A DNA stretch of 64,000 nucleotides from Streptomyces sp. DSM 15324 (GCF_001514285.1 NZ_KQ949027.1:372001-436000); one strand, 5' to 3'. Numbered from the stretch's first letter, positions 1-8,479 are shown. Translations and numbers: made by a program. Notes: generated by a model not told the origin, from the letters alone.

Positions 1-193
1 CACGGAAGCACGTCCGGGCGCACCGGGGCCACGCCCGATCAGGACGACAGCGCCTCCTGCGCCTGTGCACCGCAGGCCTCCGCCCTCTCGCGGCCATGCG
101 CCCGTCGACCGACCCACCGGGCCGACCCACCGGGCCAGCCGCCCCCGCCGCACCACCCGGTCGCCACAGCCACGCCACAGCGGCACCGGGGAC

Positions 194-781
194 TCACACG
201 GCCTCGAAGGCGCGCCCCTCGTAGGCGGGTTCCGGACGGACCGTCGGCTTCGGGTACACGGCAGGCTTCGGGTACACCGGCTCCGGGTGGGTGACGGCCT
301 GCCGGCCGTCCGTCAGGGCGGTGCGCTCGCCCGCGTTCTCGCCCCCTACCGCGCCCTCGGCGAGCCCCTCGCAGCGGTCCAGCTCGCACCAGATGCGCTT
401 GCCGCCGCCCTCCACGCTCCAGCCCCAGCGGTCCGCGAGACAGTCGACGAGGGCCAGGCCCCGGCCGCCGGTGGCGTCGTCGCCCACGCAACGGGGCACG
501 GGAGCACGGTCGCTGGTGTCCACGACCTCCAGCCGGACGGTGGCCGTCGCGTCCACCGCACCCGGCTCGCCACCCGGCACCGACAGCCGCACGACGGCCG
601 GACGGCCCGTGTGCACCACGGCGTTGGTGACGAGTTCGGAGACAAGCAGGACCAGCGTCTCGGCGAGCGGTTCGTCGTCCCCTATGCCGCACCCGGCCAG
701 ACGCGAACGGGCCCACCTCCGGGCGCGCCCCACTTCCGTGGGGTCGGGCCGGATCTCCAGTTGCACTTGAAGCACCTGCAC
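194..781 (-). CDS. RsbW-like ATP-binding protein (anti-sigma factor type)
   Basis: Predicted cytoplasmic protein of the RsbW/SpoIIAB serine-kinase family (HATPase_c_2 fold), which control sigma factors by partner switching with STAS proteins. The N box ELVTNAVVH lies near residue 50 and the glycine-rich ATP lid GGRGLALVDCLADRWG near residue 108; the ATPase domain ends near residue 140. The last ~55 residues form a low-complexity tail with YPKP and RPEP repeats. The ATG at 781 gives a normal family N-terminus (QVLQVQLEIRPDPTEVGRAR). In Streptomyces such genes often pair with an XRE/DUF5753 regulator and a DUF397 gene, but neither is recognisable upstream. Its sigma-factor or antagonist partner is unknown; the STAS protein at 6.8-7.2 kb is a candidate only by proximity. 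Confidence 0.85.
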   Translation of the reverse strand: MQVLQVQLEIRPDPTEVGRARRWARSRLAGCGIGDDEPLAETLVLLVSELVTNAVVHTGRPAVVRLSVPGGEPGAVDATATVRLEVVDTSDRAPVPRCVGDDATGGRGLALVDCLADRWGWSVEGGGKRIWCELDRCEGLAEGAVGGENAGERTALTDGRQAVTHPEPVYPKPAVYPKPTVRPEPAYEGRAFEAV

Positions 782-1316
782 CGCTCACACCATCCGAACC
801 GGCGGACACATGGCCGTGCGCCACGCGAGCCACGCGAATCGCGTGGACACCATGACGACGGGGGCCACGATCGTAGCCATTTTCTGCATGGCCAGAACAA
901 CAGCCAGAGGCAGCGTGACGGAACGTGAATCCCTTACGAGACAGCTTGGTTGACGTACAGTCACCTCAACAAGCGCTTCGGGCATATTCCAGCGCGAAGG
1001 AGTACCCGTGCGGCATACTGTGCGACGCCCGCGCCAGGGAGTCGAACAGGCGGGGGCCTCCAGCCCGTCCGCCCTGCGAGCAGCGGCACGCACCGCCGGT
1101 TTCGGTACCGCCCCAGGGGCACCACCGGCATGGCTCATGCTCGGAACCACTCGCATCCCACAGAAGGTACCGGAGGGTCCGGCCGACTCCGGGCCGTGAC
1201 GGGTCACGCATCGGACACAACCCGATATCAACGCTCCGTGAACCAGGGATGCCACAATCCGCGACACCCGTACGGCAGTCCGAGCCCCGCGCAGGTCATC
1301 GGCGCAGGCAGCGGCG
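782..1316. other. intergenic region, no secure gene
   Basis: 535 bases between the divergent RsbW-like gene and the end of the acyl-CoA dehydrogenase operon. The part at 790-990 is less GC-rich than its surroundings and contains TTGACG (950-955) and CATATT (983-988), but their spacing is too long for one standard promoter. A weak small open frame (1008-1199) is listed separately. The position would suit an XRE/DUF397 partner of the ATPase; none is readable, so a decayed partner is possible but unproven. Confidence 0.5.
1008..1199 (+). CDS. possible small protein, 63 aa, function unknown
   Basis: GTG-initiated frame preceded by a good ribosome-binding site (AAGGAG, 5-6 bases before the GTG). 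The product is rich in Ala, Pro, Arg and Gly, with no recognised domain, signal peptide or membrane segment. Against a real gene: its third codon positions are only moderately G/C, well below the neighbouring genes, and overlapping frames on the same strand are also open. It could be a small expressed peptide, the remnant of a regulator paired with the divergent ATPase gene, or chance. The ribosome-binding site is the main reason for listing it. Confidence 0.22.
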   Translation: MRHTVRRPRQGVEQAGASSPSALRAAARTAGFGTAPGAPPAWLMLGTTRIPQKVPEGPADSGP

Positions 1317-2213
1317 CTAGCGGCCCGCTCCGGCGAGCAGTTCACCGGCGAGCAGCTCCTCACTCTCCGTACCACCCCCCGCACGCCGGGTGCGCACCCA
1401 GGCGCGTTTCAGCAGCAGGTGCACATCCGCCTCCCAGGTGAACCCCATGCCGCCGTACACCTGCAGACACTCCCGCGCGCCCCGTACGGCGGCCTCGTCC
1501 GCGAGGAGCCGGGCGGCCGCGATGTCGGCGGGGCCGGCGGTGACGGCGGCCGCGTAGACCGCCGCGCGGGCCACCTCGACCCGCACCAGCAGGTCCGCAC
1601 AGAGGTGCTTGACGGCCTGGAAGGCACCGATCGGCTGCCCGAACTGCTCGCGGGTCCGCGCGTGTTGCACGGCGAGCTCGCACGCGCGCGTGGCGGTGCC
1701 GAGCTGCTCGGCGGCGGTGAGGAGGACGGCGACGGGTTCGGCCGCGGTACGCCCGGCCCGCCTCGGCAGCCGGTGCAGGGGCGTCAACGGATCCACCGAC
1801 CGCAGCGCCACGGCCCCCGAGACGTCCCCGTCCACCCCGTCCACCACGTCCGCCTCGGTCAGCCACTCCACCAGCCCGCCGGTGTCCGCGGTCGTCACGA
1901 CGGTCTCGCCCTCGGCCGCCCCGGGCACCCGGCCCGCCGCGAGGTGGGTGGCGACCAGGGGGCCGGGCAGGAGGGCCCGGCCCGCCTCCTCGAAGGCCAA
2001 CACCGCCTCGGGGAGACCGAGTCCGACCCCGCCCTCCGTCTCGGGCAGCCGCAGCGCGAAAAACCCGGCCGCGCCCAGCTCCCGCCACAGCTCCCGGTCG
2101 AGTGCGGGCCGCTCCACGGCCGCCCGCAGCGCGTCCCGGTCGAAGCGCCGGGCGAGCAGGTCCCGTACCCCTTGCCCCAACGCCCGCTGGTCGTCCGTCA
2201 GTCGGAAGCGCAC
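1317..2213 (-). CDS. acyl-CoA dehydrogenase, short subunit
   Basis: FAD-dependent acyl-CoA dehydrogenase-family protein of 298 aa, shorter than the usual ~380. It starts with the N-terminal helical domain (RFRLTDDQRALGQGVRDLL) and keeps the C-terminal four-helix domain with REQFGQPIGAFQAVKHLCAD near residue 200 and QVYGGMGFTWEADVHLLLKR near residue 250. The middle beta domain is much reduced. It follows the second dehydrogenase gene after only 9 bases, so the two are cotranscribed. Adjacent long/short pairs in actinobacteria often form alpha2beta2 heterotetramers (the FadE28-FadE29 type of steroid side-chain degradation), with FAD and active site shared between unlike subunits. That arrangement is inferred here; the substrate is unknown. 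Confidence 0.85.
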   Translation of the reverse strand: MRFRLTDDQRALGQGVRDLLARRFDRDALRAAVERPALDRELWRELGAAGFFALRLPETEGGVGLGLPEAVLAFEEAGRALLPGPLVATHLAAGRVPGAAEGETVVTTADTGGLVEWLTEADVVDGVDGDVSGAVALRSVDPLTPLHRLPRRAGRTAAEPVAVLLTAAEQLGTATRACELAVQHARTREQFGQPIGAFQAVKHLCADLLVRVEVARAAVYAAAVTAGPADIAAARLLADEAAVRGARECLQVYGGMGFTWEADVHLLLKRAWVRTRRAGGGTESEELLAGELLAGAGR

Positions 2214-2222
2214 GGAGAAGTC

Positions 2223-3353
2223 TCACCGCCCTTTCGGCAGTCCGAGGATCCGTTCGGCCACGATGTTGCGCTGGATCTGCGAGGTGCCGGCCGCGATGGT
2301 GTACGACAGCGAGGAGAGCCGGTCGAGCACCCAGGGCCGGTCGAGATCGAGGGCCGCGTCGCCGAGGACGTCGGCCGCGGCGTCGTACAGCTCCTGACGG
2401 GCGTGCGAGTACCGCAGTTTGAAGACCGAACCGCCGATGCCGGGCACCCCGCCCGCCGAGGCCTCGCTCACGTTCCACTGCGTCAGTCGCCACAGCGCCC
2501 GGAACTCGGCCTCCAGGAGGGCGAGCCTGCGCCGCAGCACGGGGTCGTCCCAGCGGCCGTTCGCGCGGGCCTCGCGGGCCAGTTCGCCGAGGACGCGCCG
2601 GCAGGCGACGACCTCGCCGACGAACGCCGTGCCGCGCTCGAAGGACAGCGTCACCATGGTGACCCGCCAGCCGTCGTTCTCGGCGCCGACCCGGTGGGCC
2701 GCGGGCACCCGCACCTCGTCGAGGAACACCTCGGCGAACTCGGCGGATCCGGCGAGCGTCCGCAGCGGCCGTACGGTGATCCCGGGGGCGTCCATGGGCA
2801 TCGCCAGCCAGGTGATCCCCCGGTGTCTCGGCGCCGTGGGATCCGTGCGCACGAGCAGTTCGCACCAGTCGGCGACCTCGGCGTGCGAGGTCCAGATCTT
2901 GGACCCGCTCACCACGTAGTCGTCGCCGTCGCGCCACGCGCGCGTGCGCAGCGCCGCGAGGTCGGAACCGGCGTCCGGTTCGCTGAAGCCCTGGCACCAG
3001 ACCTCCTCGCCGCGCAGGATCGGCTCCAGCCAGCGGGCGCGCTGGGCATCCGTGCCCTCGGCGGCGATCGTCGGCCCCGCGTGCAGCAGTCCGACGAAGT
3101 TGGCGCCCACGTAGGGGGCTCCGGCCCGCTCCGTCTCCTCCAGGAAGATCAGCCGGGTGGTCGGGTCGGCGTCCCAGTGCACGTGCGCGTACCCGGCGTC
3201 GTACAGCGTCCGCTGCCAGCCGAGGTCGTAGCGGCGGCGGCCGGGCCAGTCGTCCGGGGACGGCTTCGGCGGGAGCGCGGGCAGGGCCTTGCCGAGCCAC
3301 TCCCGCAGCCGGGCGCGGAAGTCCTCCTCCTCGGCCGTGTACGTCAGGTCCAT
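2223..3353 (-). CDS. acyl-CoA dehydrogenase, long subunit
   Basis: Acyl-CoA dehydrogenase of 376 aa with all three family domains. The substrate-binding signature WCQGFSEPDAGSDLAALRT lies near residue 120, SGSKIWTSHAE near residue 150, and the C-terminal motif AAGTSQIQRNIVAERILGLP ends the protein. The ATG at 3353 overlaps by one base the TAA stop of the amidohydrolase gene upstream. This choice removes a longer upstream open frame that only shadows the amidohydrolase. The protein is probably the partner of the short dehydrogenase just downstream. The operon context (amidohydrolase, divergent acyl-CoA ligase) suggests dehydrogenation of a CoA thioester made by the ligase at 4637; the chemical identity of the acid is unknown. 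Confidence 0.9.
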   Translation of the reverse strand: MDLTYTAEEEDFRARLREWLGKALPALPPKPSPDDWPGRRRYDLGWQRTLYDAGYAHVHWDADPTTRLIFLEETERAGAPYVGANFVGLLHAGPTIAAEGTDAQRARWLEPILRGEEVWCQGFSEPDAGSDLAALRTRAWRDGDDYVVSGSKIWTSHAEVADWCELLVRTDPTAPRHRGITWLAMPMDAPGITVRPLRTLAGSAEFAEVFLDEVRVPAAHRVGAENDGWRVTMVTLSFERGTAFVGEVVACRRVLGELAREARANGRWDDPVLRRRLALLEAEFRALWRLTQWNVSEASAGGVPGIGGSVFKLRYSHARQELYDAAADVLGDAALDLDRPWVLDRLSSLSYTIAAGTSQIQRNIVAERILGLPKGR

Positions 3354-4549
3354 TACTGGTCGAGGTCCAGGTCCAGCATGCGGATCGCGTTGCCCCGCAT
3401 CAGCTTGTAGACCGTCTCGTCGTCGAGGCCCTTGACGTGGTCGAGGGCGACCTCCCTGGTGTGCGGGAAGGTGGAGTCGACGTGTGGGTAGTCGGTCTCG
3501 AAGGTGGCGTTGTCGCGGCCGACGACGTCCAGAGAGGCCACCCCGTGCTTGTCCCGGAAGAAGCAGCAGTACATCTGCCGGTAGTAGTACGTGGACGGCG
3601 GCTCGGGGATCAGGTCCCTGACACCGCCCCAGGCCCGGTGCTCCTCCCAGACGTCGTCGGCGCGCTCCAGGGCGTACGGGATCCAGCCCATCTGGCCCTC
3701 CGAGTAGGCCAGTTTGAGCGCCGGGAACTTCACCAGCACCCCGCTGAACAGGTAGTCCATCATCGAGGCCATGGCGTTGTTGAAGGACAGGGAGGCCTGG
3801 ACGGCGGGGGGTGCGTCGGGGGAGGCGGCCGGCATCTGCGAGGACGAGCCGATGTGCATGTTGACGACCGTCCCGGTCTCCTCGCAGACCGCGAAGAACG
3901 GGTCCCAGTACCCGGAGTGGATGGACGGCAGCCCCAGGTGGGTCGGGATCTCGGAGAAGGTGACCGCGCGCACCCCGCGGGCGGCGTTGCGCCGGATCTC
4001 CGCGACCGCGAGGCCGACGTCCCACAGGGGGATCAGGCACAGCGGGATGAGGCGGCCGCCGCTGTCGCCGCACCACTCCTCGACCATCCAGTCGTTGTAG
4101 GCCCGCACGCACGCGTGCGCGACCTCCTTGTCGTGCGCCTCGGCGAAGGTCTGGCCGCAGAAGCGCGGGAAGGAGGGGAAGCACAGGGACGCCTCGACGT
4201 GGTTGAGGTCCATGTCCTCCAGGCGGGCCTTCGGGTCCCAGCAGCCGCGCCGCATCTCCTCGCGGGTGATGCCCTCCAGGGTCATCTCGTCGCGGTCGAA
4301 GCCGACGGCGGCGATGTTGCGCTTGTAGGGGAACTTCAGGTCCTCGTAGATCCACCAGTCGGTGGGCTGGCCGTCCGGGTCCATGGTGATCTGGTACTTC
4401 CCGGCGACGTAGGCCAGCTCGCCGATCCCGGCGGTGAGGGGCTGCGGCCCTCGGTCGCGGTACTTCTGCGGCAGCCAGGTCGCGAAGAGGTGCGCGGGTT
4501 CGATCACATGGTCGTCGACGCTGATGATGCGGGGCAGTTCGGTGGCCAT
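3353..4549 (-). CDS. amidohydrolase-2 family metal-dependent hydrolase/decarboxylase
   Basis: 398-aa TIM-barrel protein of the Amidohydro_2 family (relatives include ACMSD-type decarboxylases). It begins with the metal-binding motif SVDDHVIEP near residue 10. MHIGSSS near residue 230 and ETDYPHVDSTFPHTREVA near residue 345 supply the later histidine and the conserved aspartate. A strong ribosome-binding site (GGAGGGG) precedes the ATG at 4549. It is the first gene of the minus-strand operon with the two acyl-CoA dehydrogenases and is divergent from the acyl-CoA ligase. Family members act on aromatic or conjugated carboxylic acids, and many actinobacterial homologues sit beside acyl-CoA genes, but its reaction here is not established. 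Confidence 0.85.
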   Translation of the reverse strand: MATELPRIISVDDHVIEPAHLFATWLPQKYRDRGPQPLTAGIGELAYVAGKYQITMDPDGQPTDWWIYEDLKFPYKRNIAAVGFDRDEMTLEGITREEMRRGCWDPKARLEDMDLNHVEASLCFPSFPRFCGQTFAEAHDKEVAHACVRAYNDWMVEEWCGDSGGRLIPLCLIPLWDVGLAVAEIRRNAARGVRAVTFSEIPTHLGLPSIHSGYWDPFFAVCEETGTVVNMHIGSSSQMPAASPDAPPAVQASLSFNNAMASMMDYLFSGVLVKFPALKLAYSEGQMGWIPYALERADDVWEEHRAWGGVRDLIPEPPSTYYYRQMYCCFFRDKHGVASLDVVGRDNATFETDYPHVDSTFPHTREVALDHVKGLDDETVYKLMRGNAIRMLDLDLDQ

Positions 4550-4574
4550 GGGTTCCCCTCCGCCGGACGGTACT

Positions 4575-4595
4575 TATCTGATGACCCGTCAGATA
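4575..4595. promoter_or_regulatory. operator 1 in divergent acyl-CoA promoter
   Basis: Perfect inverted repeat TATCTGA-N7-TCAGATA in the 87-base gap between the amidohydrolase and ligase genes. Its 15-base core (4578-4592, CTGATGACCCGTCAG) resembles a second site 27 bases away, as expected for a TetR-family repressor controlling both directions. The cognate regulator is not in this neighbourhood. Confidence 0.65.
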
Positions 4596-4604
4596 GCATG
4601 GCAC

Positions 4605-4619
4605 CTGACGAGTCGTCAG
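4605..4619. promoter_or_regulatory. operator 2 in divergent acyl-CoA promoter
   Basis: Perfect palindrome CTGACGA-G-TCGTCAG located 18 bases before the ATG of the ligase gene. It shares the CTGA(T/C)GA...CGTCAG pattern with operator 1, so the two are probably copies of one recognition site. Confidence 0.65.
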
Positions 4620-4636
4620 CCAAGCTGGGGGCAGAC

Positions 4637-6148
4637 ATGAACGCCATCGCGCACTCCCTGAGCTCCTCCCGCACCCTGTGGGACCTGGTCGCCCGCCGCG
4701 CCGAGCTCACCCCCGACCGGCCCGTCCTCCTCCAGGGCGACCGCACCCTGACCTTCGACGAGCTGCGCGCGCGTGCCGAACGGACCGCGGCCGGGCTGTA
4801 CGGCATGGGCGTGCGCCCGGGGACGGTCGTCGCCTGGCAGCTGCCCACCCGGATCGAGACGGCCGTGCTGTCCTTCGCGCTGGCCCGCCTGGGCGCCGTG
4901 CAGAGCCCCGTCATCCCGTTCTACCGGGACCGCGAGGTCGGCTTCGCGCTCAGGGAGTCACGGGCGGAGTTCTTCGCCGTACCGGGCGTCTGGCGCGGTT
5001 TCGACCACGGCGAGATGGCCCTGCGGCTCGGCGCGAAGGGCGTGTTCGACGCCTACGACGACCTGCCCGAGGGCGACCCGGCCGTGCTGCCCCCGCCGCC
5101 CTCCGAGGGCACCTCGGTCCGCTGGATCTACTGGACCTCCGGTACGACCTCCGACCCCAAGGGCGTCCTGCACACCGACCGTTCCCTCCTCGCGGGCGGC
5201 TCCTGCCTCGCCCACGCGCTGGAGCTGACCGCCGACGACGTGGGCTCGATGGCCTTCCCGTACGCACACATCGCGGGGCCCGACTACACCGTCATGCTGC
5301 TGCTGTACGGCTTCCCGGCGGTGATGTTCGAGCAGTTCGCGCTGCCGGACGCGCTCGAGGAGTACCGCCGGCACGGGGTGACCGTGGCGGGCGGGTCGAC
5401 GGCGTTCTACTCGATGTTCCTGGCCGAGCAGCGCAAGCAGCCGGGCGTCCCGGTGATCCCCTCGCTGCGGCTGCTCGCCGGGGGCGGGGCGCCGAAACCC
5501 CCGGAGGTGTACCACGCGGTCGTCCGGGAGATGGGCGTGCAGCTCACCCACGGCTACGGCATGACCGAGGTCCCGATGATCACCATGGGGGCGCCGGGCG
5601 ACACCGAGGAGAACCTCGCCACGACCGAGGGGCGGCCACCGGAGGGGATGGAGATACGCATCGCCGAGGACGGGGAGGTGCGGCTGCGCGGGGAGGCCGT
5701 GTGCCGCGGCTACCTGGACCCGGCGCAGACGGCGGAGGCCTTCGACGCGGACGGGTTCCTGCGCACCGGGGACCTCGGGCGGCTCACCGCGAGCGGGCAT
5801 CTGGTGCTCACCGGGCGGCTCAAGGACGTCATCATCCGCAAGGGGGAGAACATCTCCGCCAAGGAGATCGAGGACCTGCTGGCCGCCCGCCCGGACGTCG
5901 GGGACGTGGCGGTGGTCGGGCTGCCGGACGCCGAGCGCGGGGAGCGGGTGTGCGCGGTGGTGGAGCGGGCGGCGGGGGCCGCGGACCCGACGCTGGAGGC
6001 GCTGACGTCGTATCTGCGCGCGGCGGGACTGTCCGTGCACAAGCTGCCGGAGCAGCTGGAGGTGGTGGACGCCCTGCCGCGCAACGACACGCTCCGCAAG
6101 GTCCTGAAGTACAAGCTGCGCGAGCGCTACTCGGAGACGGTGAAGTAG
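4637..6148 (+). CDS. AMP-forming acyl-CoA ligase
   Basis: 503-aa member of the ANL superfamily: activates a carboxylic acid as acyl-AMP, then transfers it to CoA. The P-loop YWTSGTTSDPKGVLHTD is near residue 165, the A5-type motif HGYGMTEVPM near 305, the hinge RTGDLGRLTASGHLVLTGRLKD near 375-395 split by the usual Asp/Arg, and the C-terminal lysine motif NDTLRKVLKYKL near the end. The ATG at 4637 is chosen because the protein then begins directly with the ANL domain; a much longer in-frame extension crosses the operators and the opposite gene and is rejected. It is divergent from the dehydrogenase operon and shares its operators, so it probably feeds that pathway. Confidence 0.9.
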   Translation: MNAIAHSLSSSRTLWDLVARRAELTPDRPVLLQGDRTLTFDELRARAERTAAGLYGMGVRPGTVVAWQLPTRIETAVLSFALARLGAVQSPVIPFYRDREVGFALRESRAEFFAVPGVWRGFDHGEMALRLGAKGVFDAYDDLPEGDPAVLPPPPSEGTSVRWIYWTSGTTSDPKGVLHTDRSLLAGGSCLAHALELTADDVGSMAFPYAHIAGPDYTVMLLLYGFPAVMFEQFALPDALEEYRRHGVTVAGGSTAFYSMFLAEQRKQPGVPVIPSLRLLAGGGAPKPPEVYHAVVREMGVQLTHGYGMTEVPMITMGAPGDTEENLATTEGRPPEGMEIRIAEDGEVRLRGEAVCRGYLDPAQTAEAFDADGFLRTGDLGRLTASGHLVLTGRLKDVIIRKGENISAKEIEDLLAARPDVGDVAVVGLPDAERGERVCAVVERAAGAADPTLEALTSYLRAAGLSVHKLPEQLEVVDALPRNDTLRKVLKYKLRERYSETVK

Positions 6149-6639
6149 CGGGCCACCGCGGGGACGACGTCCCGCTCGCCGACCCTGTCGTCGCCGTCGG
6201 TGTCGAGGGCGGCGGCGACCGTGCGGGCGAGGTCCTGGTGGACGCCCAGGGCGTGCAGCACGCGCGCGGTGTCGGCGACCGTGGCCAGGCCGTCGCCGTC
6301 GGCGTCCGCGAGGTCCAGGGCGGCGTGCAGGAAGGGGCGGGCGATCTCGGCGAACCGGTCGGGGTTGTCGTGCAGCCGCTTGACGGCGCCGCCCACGAAC
6401 TCGTCCCGGGTGATGCGCTGGTCGCCGTCGCGGTCCGCGATGCCCGCCATGCCCTGCCAGAAGGCCTCCGCGCCCGCGTACAGCGCCTGGCCCTTGTCGG
6501 AGCGGGCCGCCGTGCCGAACTCGACCAGCAGCGCCTTGGCGGCCGCGCCGAAGTCCTCGCGGTCGATGTAGCCGTTGCCGTCCTGGTCGAACGTGGCGAA
6601 CCGGGCGGCGATCCTGCGTTCGTACTCGCTGCTGACCAT
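6127..6639 (-). CDS. EF-hand calcium-binding protein (four EF hands)
   Basis: 170-aa acidic, soluble protein with four canonical EF-hand loops: DQDGNGYIDRED near residue 17, DRDGDQRITRDE near 65, DADGDGLATVAD near 110 and DTDGDDRVGERD near 145, all with Asp/Glu at the coordinating positions. It resembles the calmodulin-like/calsymin-type calcium buffers and sensors of Streptomyces. There is no signal peptide or membrane segment. The ATG at 6639 has the ribosome-binding site GGAGG. Its 3' end overlaps the 3' end of the convergent acyl-CoA ligase gene by 22 bases. Its target is not indicated by the context; Ca2+ buffering during development is one inference. Confidence 0.9.
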   Translation of the reverse strand: MVSSEYERRIAARFATFDQDGNGYIDREDFGAAAKALLVEFGTAARSDKGQALYAGAEAFWQGMAGIADRDGDQRITRDEFVGGAVKRLHDNPDRFAEIARPFLHAALDLADADGDGLATVADTARVLHALGVHQDLARTVAAALDTDGDDRVGERDVVPAVARYFTVSE

Positions 6640-6763
6640 GCTGTCCTCCGGCCGCCTGGCGTCCTGGTGCGGGAAACCTTCCGGCAGGGAGCGTACGACG
6701 CCGCGGGCCCCGTGGGAGCCGGTGGGCGGTCTCCGTACCCGGACCGGGTGTATTTCGGGACAT

Positions 6764-6795
6764 CCCTGTCGCAGGACAGCCCTGTCGCAGGACGG
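6764..6795. repeat. two tandem 16-base repeats / possible terminator
   Basis: CCCTGTCGCAGGACAG is followed immediately by a near-identical copy. Each contains the mini-hairpin CCTG-TCG-CAGG. The pair lies just downstream of the STAS gene (minus strand), so it may terminate that transcript. Confidence 0.4.
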
Positions 6796-6818
6796 CCCGC
6801 GTCCTGCCGCGGTGCGGC

Positions 6819-7202
6819 TCAGGCCGTCAGCGGTTCGGAGCCGTCCTCGGCCACGGCCTCCGCGAGGTCGCCGTAGATGTCGAAGAGGCGCCGGACGCCG
6901 AGCGCGCCCAGGACACGGTTGACGTGGGAGTCCTCCGGGGCCCCGCGCGCGGGCAGGATCAGCCGCAGCCCGCCGCGGCAGGAGCGGATGAGTCTGCGGG
7001 CCGCGATGAGCACGCCGACGCCGCTGGAGTCGCAGAAGTACACGTCGGAGAGGTCCAGGACGAGACGGTGACGACCCTCGGCCACCTCGTCGTGCACCCG
7101 CTGCCGCAGCACCGGTGACGTCACCAGGTCCAGCTCGCCCGACACATGGAGCACGGCCCACCCGCCCCGCTCGCCGCCGGTCACCTTGAAGGCCACCCTC
7201 AC
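6819..7202 (-). CDS. STAS-domain anti-sigma factor antagonist
   Basis: 127-aa protein consisting of one STAS domain, the RsbV/SpoIIAA/BldG class that releases sigma factors by binding RsbW-type kinases when unphosphorylated. VLHVSGELDLVTSPVLRQRV lies near residue 17. The phosphorylation-site motif VYFCDSSGVGVLIAARR lies near residue 57 and contains the expected serine pair. The GTG start at 7202 follows GGGAAAGG. It stands alone, separated from the EF-hand gene by 179 bases and divergent from the ECF sigma gene. Likely partners are one of the many RsbW-like ATPases of the genome, possibly the one at 194-781. Confidence 0.9.
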   Translation of the reverse strand: MRVAFKVTGGERGGWAVLHVSGELDLVTSPVLRQRVHDEVAEGRHRLVLDLSDVYFCDSSGVGVLIAARRLIRSCRGGLRLILPARGAPEDSHVNRVLGALGVRRLFDIYGDLAEAVAEDGSEPLTA

Positions 7203-7562
7203 GCCTTTCCCTCGCCGTAAACGGAAGCGGTCCCTACGCTTCCTTGCAGCGCGGCTGCCCAGCGGCGTTGCCCCGAAACGCGTGGCGAAAAACAGGCACA
7301 GGACGAAAGCGGCTTGATTCCGTCATATTCAGTCTTGTTCGATCCACCTCAGCCCAACATCGCTCGCACACGATCGAAACAGAACACACTTGATCCGGAT
7401 TGGTCATGATGGGTCTGGGAAGACGCGGGCTCATACCACTTCCCGGCCGATCAGGGGCGCACATTGGAACAAAGGGGCGTGCGTTGTCCTACGTGCCGAC
7501 TACATTCGAGGTGACGGTGGACGCAGGCTGGGCCAAGACACGGGCACAGGTGAGGGGGCCGC
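7203..7562. other. divergent promoter region, STAS gene / ECF sigma gene
   Basis: 360 bases with no convincing gene. The stretch at 7290-7420 is unusually A/T-rich for this genome, as promoters often are. It contains an inverted repeat TTCGATC (7330-7336) ... GATCGAA (about 7371-7377). Open frames across it have poor codon bias. A ribosome-binding site GAGGGGG ends just before the sigma gene ATG. Confidence 0.45.
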
Positions 7563-8144
7563 ATGGCGAAGAAGGACGCACCGCCCCGCTGGGACCGCAG
7601 GATGCAGCAGCGACTCGCGCGCGGTGAGGCGGCCGCCCTCGGTGAGCTCTACGACCGGTTCGCTTCACTCGTGCACGGCCTCGCCCATCGTGTGCTCGGA
7701 GACGAACACGCGGCCGACCGCGTCACCCGCGAGGTCTTCGTCCACGTCTGGCAGCACCCCGACGCCTACGACCCCCAGCAGGGCCCCCTGCGCACCTGGA
7801 TCGCCGGGCTGACCCACCGGCTCGCCGTGCAGCGGCTGCGCGCCACCGAGACCGCCGCGCTGGCCGAGGGCGGCCCCGGCACCGCCGAGGACCTGGAGCG
7901 CAAGGTGCGGCACGCCGCGGTCGCCGCCCGCGCCGACTACATCGTCCAGGCCATGCCCGCCCCCCTGCGCGCCGCCCTGGAACTGGCCTACTTCCAGCGC
8001 CGCGACTACCGCCAGACCGCCGCCGACCTCGGCGTCACCGAGGACGAGGCCCGCCGCCGGCTCCGCCTCGGCCTGCAACTGCTCTCCACCGCCCACGACA
8101 CACCGGCCTCCGGAGCCCCTCCCGAGTACGGGGGTGCGGCGTGA
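7563..8144 (+). CDS. ECF-type RNA polymerase sigma factor
   Basis: 193-aa sigma-70 family protein of ECF size. Region 2 spans residues ~18-90 (LGELYDRFASLVHGLAHRVL, VTREVFVHVWQ, GPLRTWIAGLTHRLAVQRLR). Region 4 spans ~125-180 with the helix-turn-helix YRQTAADLGVTEDEARRRL. The ATG at 7563 has the strong ribosome-binding site GAGGGGG. The TGA stop overlaps the GTG of the next gene (GTGA), typical of sigma/anti-sigma coupling. The next gene appears to be a damaged anti-sigma partner, so the sigma factor may be unrestrained. Target promoters are unknown. Confidence 0.9.
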   Translation: MAKKDAPPRWDRRMQQRLARGEAAALGELYDRFASLVHGLAHRVLGDEHAADRVTREVFVHVWQHPDAYDPQQGPLRTWIAGLTHRLAVQRLRATETAALAEGGPGTAEDLERKVRHAAVAARADYIVQAMPAPLRAALELAYFQRRDYRQTAADLGVTEDEARRRLRLGLQLLSTAHDTPASGAPPEYGGAA

Positions 8145-8479
8145 GCGACGCGGACGGATCCGAGGGCATCGACGACGAGAGCGAGGACGGCAAGGACGGC
8201 ACGGACGGCAGCGAGGGCTACGACGGCTCCATGGACGACCACACCGCGACCGGCGGCGACCCGAGCGGGGACCCGGGCGACCAGGGCGACGGCACCCGCC
8301 GTGCGCCCCGCATCCCGTTCCCCCGCGCCTCCGTCGAGGACACGGGACTGCCGCTGCCCGCGCTGGAGGCGCTCGTCGTCGCGGAACCGCCGCGGCTGGA
8401 GCACCGCGTGCTGAAGGCCCTGCTGGGCGCCGGCGCGCAGGGCTGGCCGCGCCCGCGCCGAGCGCCCGGCACCTGGTGA
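8141..8479 (+). CDS. N-terminal remnant of the sigma-factor partner (anti-sigma-like)
   Basis: 112-aa frame coupled to the sigma gene by a GTGA overlap. The first ~60 residues are extremely Asp/Glu/Gly-rich. Then comes a normal-looking segment (PFPRASVEDTGLPLPALEAL, EHRVLKALLGA), after which the sequence turns to low-complexity residues and stops within ~15 codons. As I remember the full-length Streptomyces relatives, LKALLGA is followed by a zinc-binding anti-sigma (zf-HC2) domain with its HxxxCxxC motif; none is present here. The sequence resumes in another reading frame (next entry) with the expected C-terminal domain. I read this as the 5' part of a gene collapsed by an internal deletion; a genuine short protein is the alternative. 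Confidence 0.55.
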   Translation: MSDADGSEGIDDESEDGKDGTDGSEGYDGSMDDHTATGGDPSGDPGDQGDGTRRAPRIPFPRASVEDTGLPLPALEALVVAEPPRLEHRVLKALLGAGAQGWPRPRRAPGTW

